This document shows positions 16,905 through 28,488 of a stretch of 64,000 nucleotides of DNA, piece after piece. Numbering within the stretch: the stretch's first letter is position 1; every line of letters begins with the position of its first letter. The notes beneath the pieces are model-generated. The model was not told where the DNA came from, did no database searches, and saw only the letters and a list, made by a program, of their open reading frames with translations. The stretch is taken from contig NZ_LDTF01000007.1 in assembly GCF_001477495.1 (NCBI RefSeq), forward strand, positions 1-64,000, read 5' to 3'. Origin of the DNA: Sphingomonas yabuuchiae (GTDB lineage Bacteria; Pseudomonadota; Alphaproteobacteria; Sphingomonadales; Sphingomonadaceae). The translations under genes were made by a program, and so were the position numbers.

Positions 16905-17735
16905 GTGTTGCGGAGGAAGCGCCGCTCGGCGCTGCCGGGCTTCGGCCTGACCATGGGCATGACCATCTTCTGGCTGGGGCTGGTGGTGCTGGTCCCGTTG
17001 TCGGCGCTCGTCATCCGGGCGGCGGGCATGGGCTGGGACGGCTTTGCCGAGGTCGGGCTGTCGCCGCGAGCGCTGGCCGCCTATCGGTTGAGTTTCGGCG
17101 CTGCGCTGGCGGCGGCGGCGATCAATGCGGTGTTCGGGCTGCTGATCGCGTGGATCCTCGTCCGCTATGAATTTCCGGGTAAGAAGCTGATCGACGCGGC
17201 GGTGGACCTGCCGTTCGCGCTGCCGACGGCCGTGGCGGGTATCGCGCTGGTGTCGCTCTATTCCGAAAATGGCTGGGTCGGGTCGTTGCTCACGCCCCTT
17301 GGCGTCAAGGTCGCCTACACACCGTTGGGCGTGACGATCGCCCTGGTTTTCATCGGCTTGCCGTTCATTGTTCGTTCGGTTCAACCGGTACTTGCCGATC
17401 TGGGACGCGATGTCGAAGAGGCTGCCGCCACGCTCGGCGCTTCCCGCCTGCAGACCTTCGGCCGGGTGATCCTGCCCGCCATTGCCCCAGCCTTGCTGAC
17501 CGGCTTTGCGCTCGCCTTTGCGCGGGGGGTGGGTGAATATGGCTCGATCATCTTCATCGCAGGCAACATGCCCTTCAAGTCGGAGATCGCGCCGCTGCTC
17601 ATCATCACCCAGCTGGAGCAGTTCGACTATGACGGAGCCACCGCCATCGCCTGCGTAATGCTGGTCCTATCCTTTGCGATGCTGCTGTTCGTGAACCTGC
17701 TCCAGGCGTGGCGCGCCAAGCGGGGGACACGATGA
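16905..17735 (+). CDS. cysT: Sulfate ABC transporter permease CysT
   Basis: Inner-membrane permease half of the sulfate importer. 276 residues with six predicted membrane helices; the cytoplasmic coupling loop EEAAATLGASRLQTFGRVILP (near 173-193) contacts CysA. The GTG at 16905 lies 5 bp after the receptor gene stop and gives the usual length. Its stop overlaps the cysW start by 4 bp (ATGA). Confidence 0.95.
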   Translation: MLRRKRRSALPGFGLTMGMTIFWLGLVVLVPLSALVIRAAGMGWDGFAEVGLSPRALAAYRLSFGAALAAAAINAVFGLLIAWILVRYEFPGKKLIDAAVDLPFALPTAVAGIALVSLYSENGWVGSLLTPLGVKVAYTPLGVTIALVFIGLPFIVRSVQPVLADLGRDVEEAAATLGASRLQTFGRVILPAIAPALLTGFALAFARGVGEYGSIIFIAGNMPFKSEIAPLLIITQLEQFDYDGATAIACVMLVLSFAMLLFVNLLQAWRAKRGTR

Positions 17736-18573
17736 GCGGCTCCAACCCTACCACCATCGAGAGCCCCTGGGCGCGGTGGACGCTGATCGGGGTCGGCTTT
17801 CTCTTTCTGGCGCTGTTCCTGTTCCTGCCGCTGGTCATGGTCTTCGCAGGAGCCCTTGCGAAGGGGTGGCAGGTTTTCCTGGACGCGCTGGTCGACCCGG
17901 ATGCCCTTGCGGCGATCCGGCTGACCCTGCTGGTGGCGGCCATCTCGGTGCCGATCAACGCGGTCTTCGGCGTCGCGGCGTCCTGGGCGATTGCCAAGTT
18001 CGATTTTCGTGGCAAAAGCCTGCTCATCTCACTGATCGACCTGCCCTTTTCGGTGTCGCCGGTGGTGTCCGGCCTGATTTTCGTCCTGTTGTTCGGGGCG
18101 CAGGGGTGGCTGGGACCGTGGCTGACCGAGCATGGCGTGCGGATCATCTTCGCGGTGCCGGGCATCGTGCTGGCGACGGTGTTCGTGACCTTTCCCTTCG
18201 TCGCGCGCGAGTTGATCCCGCTGATGGCGGAGCAGGGTCGCGACGACGAGGAAGCGGCGCGGTCGCTGGGGGCGAGCGGATGGCAGACCTTCTGGCATGT
18301 CACCTTGCCCAATATCCGCTGGGGCCTGCTCTACGGCGTGCTGCTGTGCAATGCCCGTGCGATGGGCGAGTTCGGCGCAGTATCGGTCGTCTCGGGGCAT
18401 ATCCGGGGGCTGACGAACACCATGCCGCTGCATGTCGAAATCCTGTACAATGAATATGACTTTGTCGGCGCGTTTGCGGTGGCGTCTCTGCTCGCCTCGC
18501 TCGCGCTGGTGACCTTGGGAGTGAAGACCGTGCTGGAATGGCGTTTCGGCATCCACCGGGCGGGAGCCGCGCA

Positions 18574-18577
<4 letters not shown>
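17732..18577 (+). CDS. cysW: Sulfate ABC transporter permease CysW
   Basis: Second permease half, 281 residues with six membrane helices and the coupling loop [22 protein letters not shown]. Paired with CysT it forms the sulfate channel. The ATG at 17732 overlaps the cysT stop (ATGA), indicating coupled translation; an upstream in-frame start lies deeper in cysT and is not needed. The stop overlaps the TTG start of cysA. Confidence 0.95.
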
Positions 18578-19608
<1,031 letters not shown>

Positions 19609-19717
19609 TCCCTTTTCGCCTGCACTCCCATGACCTTTTGCGGGCATTGGCCGTTTCGGCATTTGCCAGTGCCGGATCGTCGGGGCATGACGCGGGCGTC
19701 AACAGGGGAGATCGTCG

Positions 19718-21142
19718 TTGAAGGTCGGACAGGAATGCTGGCGGATCGAGCAGGCCGATCGCATGGCAGTCATCGTCGATGCGGAGGAATATTTCCGGAT
19801 GGCCCGCCGCGCGATGCTGAATGCGCGGCGCCAGATCCTGCTGATCGGCTGGGACTTCGACGCGCGCATCGTCCTGGATCATGACGAGGCACCCGGCGAG
19901 ACGGTCGGCGACTTCATCTACTCGCTCGTCCAGCGCCAGCCCGAGCTGGAAATTTTTCTGCTCCGCTGGGACACCGGCGCGATCAAGTCGCTGTTCCGGG
20001 GGCGAACCTTCTTCACCGTCCTGAAGTGGATGGCGCACAAGCGCATTCATACCAAGCTGGATGGCCATCACCCGATCGCCGCCTCGCACCACCAGAAGAT
20101 CGTCATCATCGACGACCAGCTCGCCTTTTGCGGCGGCATCGACATGACCAGCGAGCGCTGGGATACGCGCGAGCATCGCGATGACGATCCCGGTCGCAAG
20201 CGGCCCGGCGGCCAGCCCTACAAGCCGTGGCACGACGCGATCAGCGCGGTGGAGGGCCCGGTGACGCACGCACTGGGCGAGCTGTTCCGCGAGCGCTGGC
20301 ACGCAGCGGGCGGCAAGCCGATGGGGCCTGCCGTGCCGGGCGCAAGCTGCTGGCCGGAAGGGTTGGAGCCCGACTTCACCAACCAGCCGGTGGCCATCGC
20401 CCGGACCATGCCGGAAATGGACGACCAGGCGCCGGTCCATGAGAATGAGGCGCTGTTCCTGGCCCAGATCGCGCGGGCGGAGCGGTACGTGTATATCGAG
20501 AGCCAGTATTTTGCCTCGCGCCGGGTGGCCGAGGCCATCGCCCGGCGACTGGACGAGGAAAACGGCCCCGAATTCGTCATCATCAACCCGCTGACCGCGC
20601 AAGGCTGGCTGGAGCCGATCGCGATGGACACCGCGCGTGCGCGGCTGGTCGAGGCATTGCGGCGGCGGGACCGGCATGGCCGGCTACGAATTTATCACCC
20701 GTTCACTGCCGGGGGCGAGGCGATCTATTGCCATGCCAAGATCCTGATCGCAGACGATCGGGTCTTCCGGTTGGGCTCGTCCAACCTGAACAATCGGTCC
20801 ATGCGGCTGGACACCGAATGCGATCTGGCGATCGCGGTCGAGGCGGACAGCCCGGCCGGACGGCGGATCGCGGCCATCCGGGACGACCTGCTGGGCGAGC
20901 ATCTGGGCATCGCGCCCAGGCTGGTCGGCGACACGGTCGCCCGCACCGGCTCGCTGATTGCCGCGGTCGAGGCGCTGCGTGGGCAGGGGGGGCGGAGCTT
21001 GCGTCCCTTTGAAGTGCCGGACCTGTCGAGTGTCGAGGAATGGCTGGCCGATAACGAAGTGCTCGATCCGGAAGGGCCGGACGAGATGTTCGAGGCGTTC
21101 AGCCAGCGCAAGGGACTGTTCCGGCGGCTTCGGCGGCACTGA
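19718..21142 (+). CDS. Phospholipase D / cardiolipin synthase-like protein
   Basis: A 474-residue PLD-superfamily enzyme with two HKD catalytic motifs: HHQKIVIIDDQLAFCGG (about residues 126-142) and HAKILIADDRVFRLGSSN (about 339-356). Such enzymes hydrolyse or exchange phospholipid head groups; whether this is a true phospholipase, transphosphatidylase or cardiolipin synthase cannot be told. No membrane helices are seen. The start is a TTG with AGGGGAG 7 nt upstream. Its stop overlaps the DUF4169 start by one base. Confidence 0.88.
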   Translation: MKVGQECWRIEQADRMAVIVDAEEYFRMARRAMLNARRQILLIGWDFDARIVLDHDEAPGETVGDFIYSLVQRQPELEIFLLRWDTGAIKSLFRGRTFFTVLKWMAHKRIHTKLDGHHPIAASHHQKIVIIDDQLAFCGGIDMTSERWDTREHRDDDPGRKRPGGQPYKPWHDAISAVEGPVTHALGELFRERWHAAGGKPMGPAVPGASCWPEGLEPDFTNQPVAIARTMPEMDDQAPVHENEALFLAQIARAERYVYIESQYFASRRVAEAIARRLDEENGPEFVIINPLTAQGWLEPIAMDTARARLVEALRRRDRHGRLRIYHPFTAGGEAIYCHAKILIADDRVFRLGSSNLNNRSMRLDTECDLAIAVEADSPAGRRIAAIRDDLLGEHLGIAPRLVGDTVARTGSLIAAVEALRGQGGRSLRPFEVPDLSSVEEWLADNEVLDPEGPDEMFEAFSQRKGLFRRLRRH

Positions 21143-21318
21143 TGGGCGAGGTCGTCAACTTTCGTCAGGCGCGCAAGGGGTTGGTCCGTAAGGCGGCCGA
21201 GCAGCAGGCGGCGGAGAACCGTGCGCGGTTCGGTCGGAGTAAGGCTGAGAAGCAGCGCGATGCCGCCGAGCAGGCAAGGGTTCGCAAGGAATTGGACGGG
21301 GCCAAGCGAGAGGACTGA
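21142..21318 (+). CDS. Small DUF4169 family protein
   Basis: A 58-residue very charged protein beginning MGEVVNFRQARKG and ending KELDGAKRED, the pattern of DUF4169 (unknown function). Predicted to be one long Ala/Glu/Arg/Lys helix. Its ATG overlaps the phospholipase D stop (TGATG), so it is probably co-translated with it. Confidence 0.75.
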   Translation: MGEVVNFRQARKGLVRKAAEQQAAENRARFGRSKAEKQRDAAEQARVRKELDGAKRED

Positions 21319-21327
21319 CCCGCCACA

Positions 21328-21418
21328 CCCTCACCCTTCCGGGGCTTCGCGCCTCCCTCCCTCTCCCGCTGGGAGAGGGAAGGTGCTTGGCTGCGATAGC
21401 GGGTGGGAAGGGTGAGGG
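21328..21418. repeat. Nested inverted repeat between DUF4169 and the methyltransferase-like gene
   Basis: Outer arms 21328-21340 and 21406-21418 are perfect 13-bp complements; an inner 9-bp hairpin (21359-21367 / 21371-21379) has a 3-nt loop. The two genes converge here, so the structure may serve as a bidirectional transcript end as well as a dispersed repeat. Confidence 0.6.
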
Positions 21419-21431
21419 CGGCGGTATGCTC

Positions 21432-22103
21432 TTACCGCGGCGTCGCGAACCAGATGGTGTGTGTGGCGCCCTTGCCATTCTCACGCGCGCGTACCTTGAC
21501 CTCGTCGACCAGGAAGCCTGCGCGCGACAGTCGCCGGGTAAAGAGCGGGTCGGGCGCGGCCGACCAGATGGCCAGCACGCCACCGGGACGCAGCGCGACC
21601 CGCGCCTCGTCCAGGCCCCGGTTCGAATATAACCCGTCATTGGCCGGGCGGGTCAGCCCGTCAGGCCCATTGTCGACGTCGAGCAGGATCGCGTCATAGG
21701 TCCCGCGCCCCGCATAGATCGCGTTGCCCACGTCACCCATGGCCAGCGTCACGCGCGGATCGTCCAGGCATCCGGCGGTCAGCTCGACCATCGGTCCGCG
21801 CGCCCATTCGATGATGCCGGGGACCAGCTCGGCCACCGTCACCCGCGCATCGCGGCCCAGCCGGGCCAGCACGGCGCGCAAGGTAAAGCCCATGCCATAG
21901 CCGCCGATCAGCAGATGCGGCGCGGACCGGCCGTCCAGCCGGTCGCAGGTCATCGTGCCCAGCGCCACTTCCGAGCCGCTCATGCGCGTGCTCATCAGTT
22001 CATTGCGATCGAGCACGATCATGAAGTCCTTGCCCCGGCGGAACAGCCGCAGGGGCTCGCCGCCCGGCACCTCGGCGATGCCCAGCAGCTCGCGCGGGGT
22101 CAT
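21432..22103 (-). CDS. Spermidine synthase-like methyltransferase-fold protein
   Basis: A 223-residue protein with the Rossmann-like fold of spermidine synthases: HLLIGGYGMGFTLRAVL (motif I), VTVAELVPGIIEWARG (acidic ligand strand), GDVGNAI and YDAILLDVDNGPDGL. It lacks the N-terminal beta domain of full-length polyamine synthases, so true aminopropyl transfer is uncertain. The stop-proximal end is convergent with DUF4169, and its start overlaps the DUF6481 stop by 4 bp. Confidence 0.75.
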   Translation of the reverse strand: MTPRELLGIAEVPGGEPLRLFRRGKDFMIVLDRNELMSTRMSGSEVALGTMTCDRLDGRSAPHLLIGGYGMGFTLRAVLARLGRDARVTVAELVPGIIEWARGPMVELTAGCLDDPRVTLAMGDVGNAIYAGRGTYDAILLDVDNGPDGLTRPANDGLYSNRGLDEARVALRPGGVLAIWSAAPDPLFTRRLSRAGFLVDEVKVRARENGKGATHTIWFATPR

Positions 22104-22462
22104 TTGCCCTGGCGCGCCTTGCGTGCGGCGTAGCGCGCGTCGCGCGCGGCCTTCAGCTCGGCGGCGGTCGGGACCACCGGCGGGCGCGCAGCGGCGGCAG
22201 CGGCCTCCGCAGCAGCCTCGGCCTCGGCCTTCGCCCTGGCGCGGGCTTCCTCACGGGCGGCCTTTTCCTGCTCGATCGCGGCCTTGTGCGCAGCGCGGCG
22301 TTCGGCCTCGGCGGCTTCCTTGGCCGCGCGGGCGGCGGCGCGGGCAGCGACGACTTCGGGGTCGGGCGCAGCCTTGTTGCGCAGCTTTTCCAGCGCGGCG
22401 GCCTTGGCGTCGCGCGAAGCCGATGCACGATCGGCGAAACCGGGAACCTTATATCCTGCCAT
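22100..22462 (-). CDS. DUF6481-like Ala/Glu/Arg-rich helical protein
   Basis: A 120-residue protein beginning MAGYKVPGFADR and then almost entirely Ala, Glu, Lys and Arg, predicted as one long coiled-coil helix with a Pro kink (RPPVVPTAAELKAARDARYAARKA) near the end. It resembles DUF6481 proteins of sphingomonads, function unknown. The ATG at 22462 is chosen over a TTG one codon upstream. It overlaps the next gene by ATGA, so the two are coupled. Confidence 0.65.
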   Translation of the reverse strand: MAGYKVPGFADRASASRDAKAAALEKLRNKAAPDPEVVAARAAARAAKEAAEAERRAAHKAAIEQEKAAREEARARAKAEAEAAAEAAAAAARPPVVPTAAELKAARDARYAARKARQGK

Positions 22463-22539
22463 CAATCATCTATCCCGTTGGGGGCCGGACGGCCCCATAG
22501 CACAACGGCCCCGCATCGCTGCAGAGCCGTTGGAGAAAC

Positions 22540-22615
<76 letters not shown>

Positions 22616-22669
22616 GTTCGTCACGCTCGTCAGGCCGTTCGGCGGCCCGCCTCGTGATCGGGAGGCGCG

Positions 22670-22697
22670 CCTTTAGCAGGCCTTCACCGCTTTGCAA
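22670..22697 (-). promoter_or_regulatory. Candidate promoter of the second tRNA-Lys
   Basis: Minus strand: TTGCAA (22697-22692), 16 bp, TAAAGG (22675-22670), about 55 bp before the tRNA 5' end, the same distance as in the other copy. Confidence 0.4.
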
Positions 22698-22720
22698 ATG
22701 CTTTTTGCGGAATTTTTGCC

Positions 22721-23833
22721 TTACCAGCGCGCCGGGCGACGGTTCTCGCGGTCGATCGCCATCAATATGCCCAGGCATAACAGCACCGTCATCTGCGACG
22801 ACCCGCCATAGCTGACCAGGGGCAGGGGGATGCCGACCACCGGCGCCAGGCCCATGACCATCATCAGGTTGACCATGACATAGATGAAGATGGTGGTGGA
22901 CAGCCCCGCCGCCGTCAGCCGGGCAAAGCGCGTCTGCGCCGCCTGCGCGACGTTCAGGCCCCAGCGGATGACGAGGATGAAGGCCAGGATCAGCAGACAG
23001 CCGCCGACCAGCCCCCATTCCTCGGCCATGGTCGCGAAGACGAAGTCGGTATGCCCCTCGGGCAGATAGTCGAGATGGCTCTGGGTGCCGTTCAGGAAGC
23101 CCTTGCCCCAGATGCCGCCCGATCCGATCGCGATCTTGGACTGGCTGATATGATAGCCGGTGCCCAGCGGATCGCTTTCCGGGTTCATGAAGATCAGGAC
23201 GCGGTTGCGCTGATAATCGTGCAGAACGAAATTCACCGCCAGCGGCGCTGCGACCGCCAGCGCCATCGCCCCGCCGATAAACAGGCGCAGCGGCACGCCG
23301 GCCAGGAACATGACCGTCGCCCCGCCCGCACAGATCATCAGCGCGGTGCCGAGATCGGGCTGCTTCATGACGAGCGCGGCGGGCACCGCGATCATCGCGG
23401 CGACGGGCCATATGCCCGAGAAGCGCCGCGTCTCGGCCGGGGGCATCAGTTCATAGAAGCGCGCCGCGCCCAGCACGATGAACAGCTTCATCAGTTCGGA
23501 CGGCTGAAGGCGGATAAAGCCGACGTCCAGCCATCGCTGACTGCCCCCCCGCACCGCTCCGAGCAGTTCGACCAGCACCAGCGCGACCACCAGCACCAGA
23601 TAGCCCGGCATCGCGATCCGCCGCCACAGGTCGAGCGGCAGTCGCGACAGCACCAGCGATCCGGCCAGCAGGACGAAGAAGCGCACGCCCTGCGGCTTGG
23701 CCCAGGGAGTCAGCGATCCGCCCGCCGCCGAATAGAGGACCACCAGCCCGAAACAGCCGATGGCGGTGACCAGCAGGATGACCAGCCAGGGCAGCTGCGC
23801 GATCGGTTCGGGGATGATGCGGGGGCCGCTCAC
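22721..23833 (-). CDS. rodA: Rod-shape peptidoglycan glycosyltransferase RodA
   Basis: SEDS-family glycosyltransferase that polymerises lipid II during cell elongation with PBP2. 370 residues, about ten membrane helices; family landmarks are GGSQRWLDVGFIRLQPSE (near 116-133), MKQPDLGTAL, and the C-terminal PLVSYGGSS. Its start overlaps the mrdA stop by 4 bp, as expected for the partner pair. Confidence 0.95.
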   Translation of the reverse strand: MSGPRIIPEPIAQLPWLVILLVTAIGCFGLVVLYSAAGGSLTPWAKPQGVRFFVLLAGSLVLSRLPLDLWRRIAMPGYLVLVVALVLVELLGAVRGGSQRWLDVGFIRLQPSELMKLFIVLGAARFYELMPPAETRRFSGIWPVAAMIAVPAALVMKQPDLGTALMICAGGATVMFLAGVPLRLFIGGAMALAVAAPLAVNFVLHDYQRNRVLIFMNPESDPLGTGYHISQSKIAIGSGGIWGKGFLNGTQSHLDYLPEGHTDFVFATMAEEWGLVGGCLLILAFILVIRWGLNVAQAAQTRFARLTAAGLSTTIFIYVMVNLMMVMGLAPVVGIPLPLVSYGGSSQMTVLLCLGILMAIDRENRRPARW

Positions 23834-25896
23834 GGATTGGGGTCGCCTGCGTCTTCGGGATCGGTGTCGCGCGTCGCCATCGCCTCGGCCTGCGCGTCGG
23901 AGACGTTGGTCGCCGCCTCGACGGCGGGGGAGTCGGTCGCGGCGCCCGCATCGGTCTTGGTCGCGGCGGCAGCAGGCTGGGGTGCGTGCGCCGCGCGGTA
24001 GGCGGCTTCTTCGGCGCGCATCCGGGTGGCGATGTCGCCGCCCCAGGTCGGCTCTCCCTCGGCCAGCGAGGCCAAGGCGCGGTCGCGGTCGAACAGATAG
24101 GTCATGATGTCGCGCCCGATCAGCGGCGCGTCGAGATTGCGCACGGTATGGCCATTATGCTCCAGCACGATGGCGGCGGCGTAGCGAGGATTGTCGGCGG
24201 GCGCGAAGCAGACGAGCAGGGCGTGGTCGCGCAGCTTGAAGGGCAACTGTCCGTTCTTCAGCACGCCCATGCGCCGCTCGGCCATGGTGATGCGGCGCAC
24301 CTGGGCCGTGCCGGTCTTGGCCGCCAGGCTGACACCGGGCACCAGCATCCGCGCCGCGCCGCCGGTCCCGCCCTGGTTGACCACGCCGAACATCGCGTCA
24401 CGCACCACCGCCAGATGCTCGGAGGCGACGGGCAGGGCGGGCGCGTCGAGATGAACCTGATGCGCAAGCATGCTGGGCTGAAGATGCCGCCCCGATGCGA
24501 GCCGCGCCGCCATCACCGCCAGCTGGAGCGGATTGGCCAGCACATAGCCCTGACCGATCGACGCGTTCAGGCCATCGGCGACGGTCCATTTCGTCTTGTA
24601 TTTCTTTAGCTTCCAGGCCGCATCGGGCACGGTGCCATAACGCTGGGTGCTGAGCGGCAGGTCGAATTTCTGCCCCAGCCCGACCATCCGCGCGATCGGC
24701 GCGATCCGGTCATAGCCCATGCGGCGGATCATCTCGTAGAAATAGATGTCGCAGCTCTGCTCGATCGCGCCCTTCAGGTTCAGCGCGCCGTGCCCGCCCC
24801 GCTTATGGCAGTGGAAGACGCCGGTGCCGACCCGCATCGCACCGGTGCAGAGAACCCGGTCGTTCGCGCCGACTCCCGCCTCCAGCAGCGCCAGGCCATT
24901 CATCGGCTTGACGGTCGAGCCGGGGGGATACAGCCCCTGCGTGACCTTGTTCATCAAGGGCACGTGATCGTTTTCTGACAGCATCGCCCATTCGAGATGG
25001 CTGATCCCGTCCGAAAAGCTGTTGGGATCATAGGCGGGCATCGACACCATCGCCAGCGTCTCACCGGTCCGGCAGTCGAGCACCACCGCCGAGCCCGAAT
25101 TGGTGCCCAGACGGCGCGCGGCATATTCCTGCAACCCTGCATCGATGGTCAGGCGGATATTGCGGCCGGGCGTGTCGGGCCGGGTGGCCAGTTCTGCGAC
25201 GACCTTGCCGCGCGCGGTGACCTCGACCCGCTTGGCGCCGGGCTTGCCGCGCAGATATGGCTCCAGCATCTTTTCCAGCCCGTCCTTGCCCAGCTTGAAG
25301 CCGGGGGTGACGAGCAGCTGGTCGTGTGTCGCCTTGAACTGTTCGGCGGTCGGCGTACCGACATAGCCGGTCAGATGCGCGACCGCCGGGCCTGCCGGAT
25401 AGAAGCGGGCAAATCCGCGTGTCGGCTGAACGCCGGGCAATTCGGGCAGGCGGACGCTGACCGCCGCGAAGCGTTCCCAGTCCAGACGCTCGGCCACCTG
25501 GACCGGCTGGAACCCGGCCGCATGTTCCAGGTCGAGGCGGATGCGGTTCATCGCCTCGTCATCCAGCTTCAGGATCCGGCGGAGCAGTTCCAGCACCCGA
25601 TCCTTGTCCTCCAGCCGGTCGGGGATGATGTCGACGCGGAAATCGGTGCGATTGTTGGCGATGGGAACGCCGTGCCGGTCGATCAGCCAGCCGCGACGCG
25701 GCGGGATCATCGTCGTGTTGACGCGGTTGCTCTCGGAAAGGAGGTTGTACTTCTCGTTCTGCGCGATCGACAGCCACGCCATCCGCCCGGCCAGCATCAG
25801 GCCGACGCCCGCCTGGGCCGTGCCCAGCACGAAGGCGCGGCGCGAAAAGCTATAGGCCTGCGCGGCCTCGGTCATGATCCGGCCGGGGCGATCCAT
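23830..25896 (-). CDS. mrdA: Penicillin-binding protein 2
   Basis: Class B transpeptidase of the elongasome. The 688-residue protein has an N-terminal membrane anchor (about 24-40), a pedestal domain, and the transpeptidase domain with the active-site serine in PPGSTVKPM (Ser327), the SxN-type motif as SCD (QSCDIYFYEM) and KTG in AAKTGTAQV. The Ala/Thr/Asp-rich tail after residue 640 is an extension beyond the catalytic domain. Located 2 bp after mreD and overlapping rodA. Confidence 0.95.
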   Translation of the reverse strand: MDRPGRIMTEAAQAYSFSRRAFVLGTAQAGVGLMLAGRMAWLSIAQNEKYNLLSESNRVNTTMIPPRRGWLIDRHGVPIANNRTDFRVDIIPDRLEDKDRVLELLRRILKLDDEAMNRIRLDLEHAAGFQPVQVAERLDWERFAAVSVRLPELPGVQPTRGFARFYPAGPAVAHLTGYVGTPTAEQFKATHDQLLVTPGFKLGKDGLEKMLEPYLRGKPGAKRVEVTARGKVVAELATRPDTPGRNIRLTIDAGLQEYAARRLGTNSGSAVVLDCRTGETLAMVSMPAYDPNSFSDGISHLEWAMLSENDHVPLMNKVTQGLYPPGSTVKPMNGLALLEAGVGANDRVLCTGAMRVGTGVFHCHKRGGHGALNLKGAIEQSCDIYFYEMIRRMGYDRIAPIARMVGLGQKFDLPLSTQRYGTVPDAAWKLKKYKTKWTVADGLNASIGQGYVLANPLQLAVMAARLASGRHLQPSMLAHQVHLDAPALPVASEHLAVVRDAMFGVVNQGGTGGAARMLVPGVSLAAKTGTAQVRRITMAERRMGVLKNGQLPFKLRDHALLVCFAPADNPRYAAAIVLEHNGHTVRNLDAPLIGRDIMTYLFDRDRALASLAEGEPTWGGDIATRMRAEEAAYRAAHAPQPAAAATKTDAGAATDSPAVEAATNVSDAQAEAMATRDTDPEDAGDPNP

Positions 25897-25898
25897 GC

Positions 25899-26423
25899 TC
25901 AGGCCCCTACCTCATTCCGCCCGCGTTTGCGATCGATCCACGCGACCAGGCGCGTGGCCATCGGAAAAAGCAGGATGGTGATGGCGATCTGGATGACCAG
26001 CGGCGCATCGACCTGCGCGCCGACCGGCACCGCCAGGAAACGCCCCGCGATCAGGCAGAATGCGATGGCGCCGCTGGCGATCAGCCAATCCTGCCAGAAG
26101 TCGCGGAACACCAGACGATGTTCGAACAAGTCAATGGCCAGCGAGGTCAGCGACCAGAGCAGGACGGCGGAACCGAGCGGCTGTCCTGACACCAGATCGT
26201 CGAACAGGCCGAGCGGTGCGGCCGCCCAAAGGCGCAGCGCAAAACGCGCGACCAGCCGCCAGGCGAGCAGCATCAGCAGGCCCATCGGCGGCTGCAACGG
26301 TACGATCGCCACTACCGGCACGATCGCGGTCAGCGAAGCGGCCATCACGGTCAGCCACGGCAGCGCACGGGCGCGGGCGGGGGGCAGTCCGGGGTCGAAG
26401 GGATTATAGGTGTCGAGGGTCAC
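25899..26423 (-). CDS. mreD: Rod shape-determining protein MreD
   Basis: A 174-residue inner-membrane protein with about five hydrophobic helices and little sequence conservation, identified by size, topology and position between mreC and mrdA. It carries a Pro-rich N-terminus (PFDPGLPPARARALPW) and helix segments such as IVPLQPPMGLLMLLAW. Its start overlaps the mreC stop by 4 bp. Confidence 0.88.
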   Translation of the reverse strand: MTLDTYNPFDPGLPPARARALPWLTVMAASLTAIVPVVAIVPLQPPMGLLMLLAWRLVARFALRLWAAAPLGLFDDLVSGQPLGSAVLLWSLTSLAIDLFEHRLVFRDFWQDWLIASGAIAFCLIAGRFLAVPVGAQVDAPLVIQIAITILLFPMATRLVAWIDRKRGRNEVGA

Positions 26424-27289
26424 GGCCGGGGTGCCGGCGCTGATGGCGGCATCGGCATGAAGGCGCGCTGAACGATGGCGAAGTCCAGCGTGTCGGGATG
26501 GATGAAGGGGCGCGCCACCGCGACGTCGCCGCCATCGGTGCGGACGCGTGCCACCGGAATGTTCGGGGCATAGAGCCCGCCGGTGCCCGAGGTCACGAAC
26601 AGGTCGCCCTTGCCCAGCCGAACATTGGTCGCCACCGACCGGACGTCGAGCGTGCCGTCGCCGCGTCCGACCGCAATGGCGGGCATGCCGTCGCGCGTGC
26701 GCCGCACGGGAACGATGCTCTCGGGATCGGTCAGCAGCAGGACGCGTGCGGCGGCAGGCCCCGACTCGGTCACGCGCCCGATCAGCCCTTCCGGCCCGCG
26801 CACCGCCATGCCCGGCTCGACGCCCTGCCAGCGGCCTGCGTTGAGCAGCGCGAAGCGGCGGCCACTGGCTCCCGTCGAACTGACCAGCCGTGCCGTCACG
26901 ACGGTGTCGGGCGTGCGGTCGCGAACCGCCAGCAGCCGCCGCAGCCGGCGATTGTCATGGGCGATGGTCCGCGCCGTCAGCAGGATCTTGCGCGACTGTT
27001 CGAGTTCGGCGCGCAGCCGGTCGTTTTCGGAATGGACGAAGAAGTAATGGCCGATCGCGTCGGGAACGCTGCTCACCGCGTCCCCGATCGCGACGAACGT
27101 GCCCGAGATGGGCGCGGTCACGCTGCCCAGCGTCATGCGCAGGGCGGCAAAGGCGGGCGGGTTGAAGGTCGATGCGACAAGCAGCACCGCACCCACCACC
27201 GCACCCGCCACCGCGAGCACATAGGCCAGGAAAGCTCCATATTGCCGCCGTCGCGAGAAACCGGTGCGACGGTCGCGGGCGGGCGCCAT
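26420..27289 (-). CDS. mreC: Rod shape-determining protein MreC
   Basis: Periplasmic scaffold linking MreB filaments to PBP2/RodA. 289 residues: one N-terminal membrane helix (about 17-38), a coiled-coil zone containing ENDRLRAELEQSRKILL, and the beta-barrel core (GLIGRVTESGPAAARVLLLTD; LFVTSGTGGLYAPNIPVARV). It lies 24 bp downstream of mreB and overlaps mreD. Confidence 0.94.
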   Translation of the reverse strand: MAPARDRRTGFSRRRQYGAFLAYVLAVAGAVVGAVLLVASTFNPPAFAALRMTLGSVTAPISGTFVAIGDAVSSVPDAIGHYFFVHSENDRLRAELEQSRKILLTARTIAHDNRRLRRLLAVRDRTPDTVVTARLVSSTGASGRRFALLNAGRWQGVEPGMAVRGPEGLIGRVTESGPAAARVLLLTDPESIVPVRRTRDGMPAIAVGRGDGTLDVRSVATNVRLGKGDLFVTSGTGGLYAPNIPVARVRTDGGDVAVARPFIHPDTLDFAIVQRAFMPMPPSAPAPRP

Positions 27290-27313
27290 GCGCCGGTCCC
27301 CTTATCCTGGAGG

Positions 27314-28474
<1,161 letters not shown>

Positions 28475-28488
28475 CTAGGGTTTGCCGC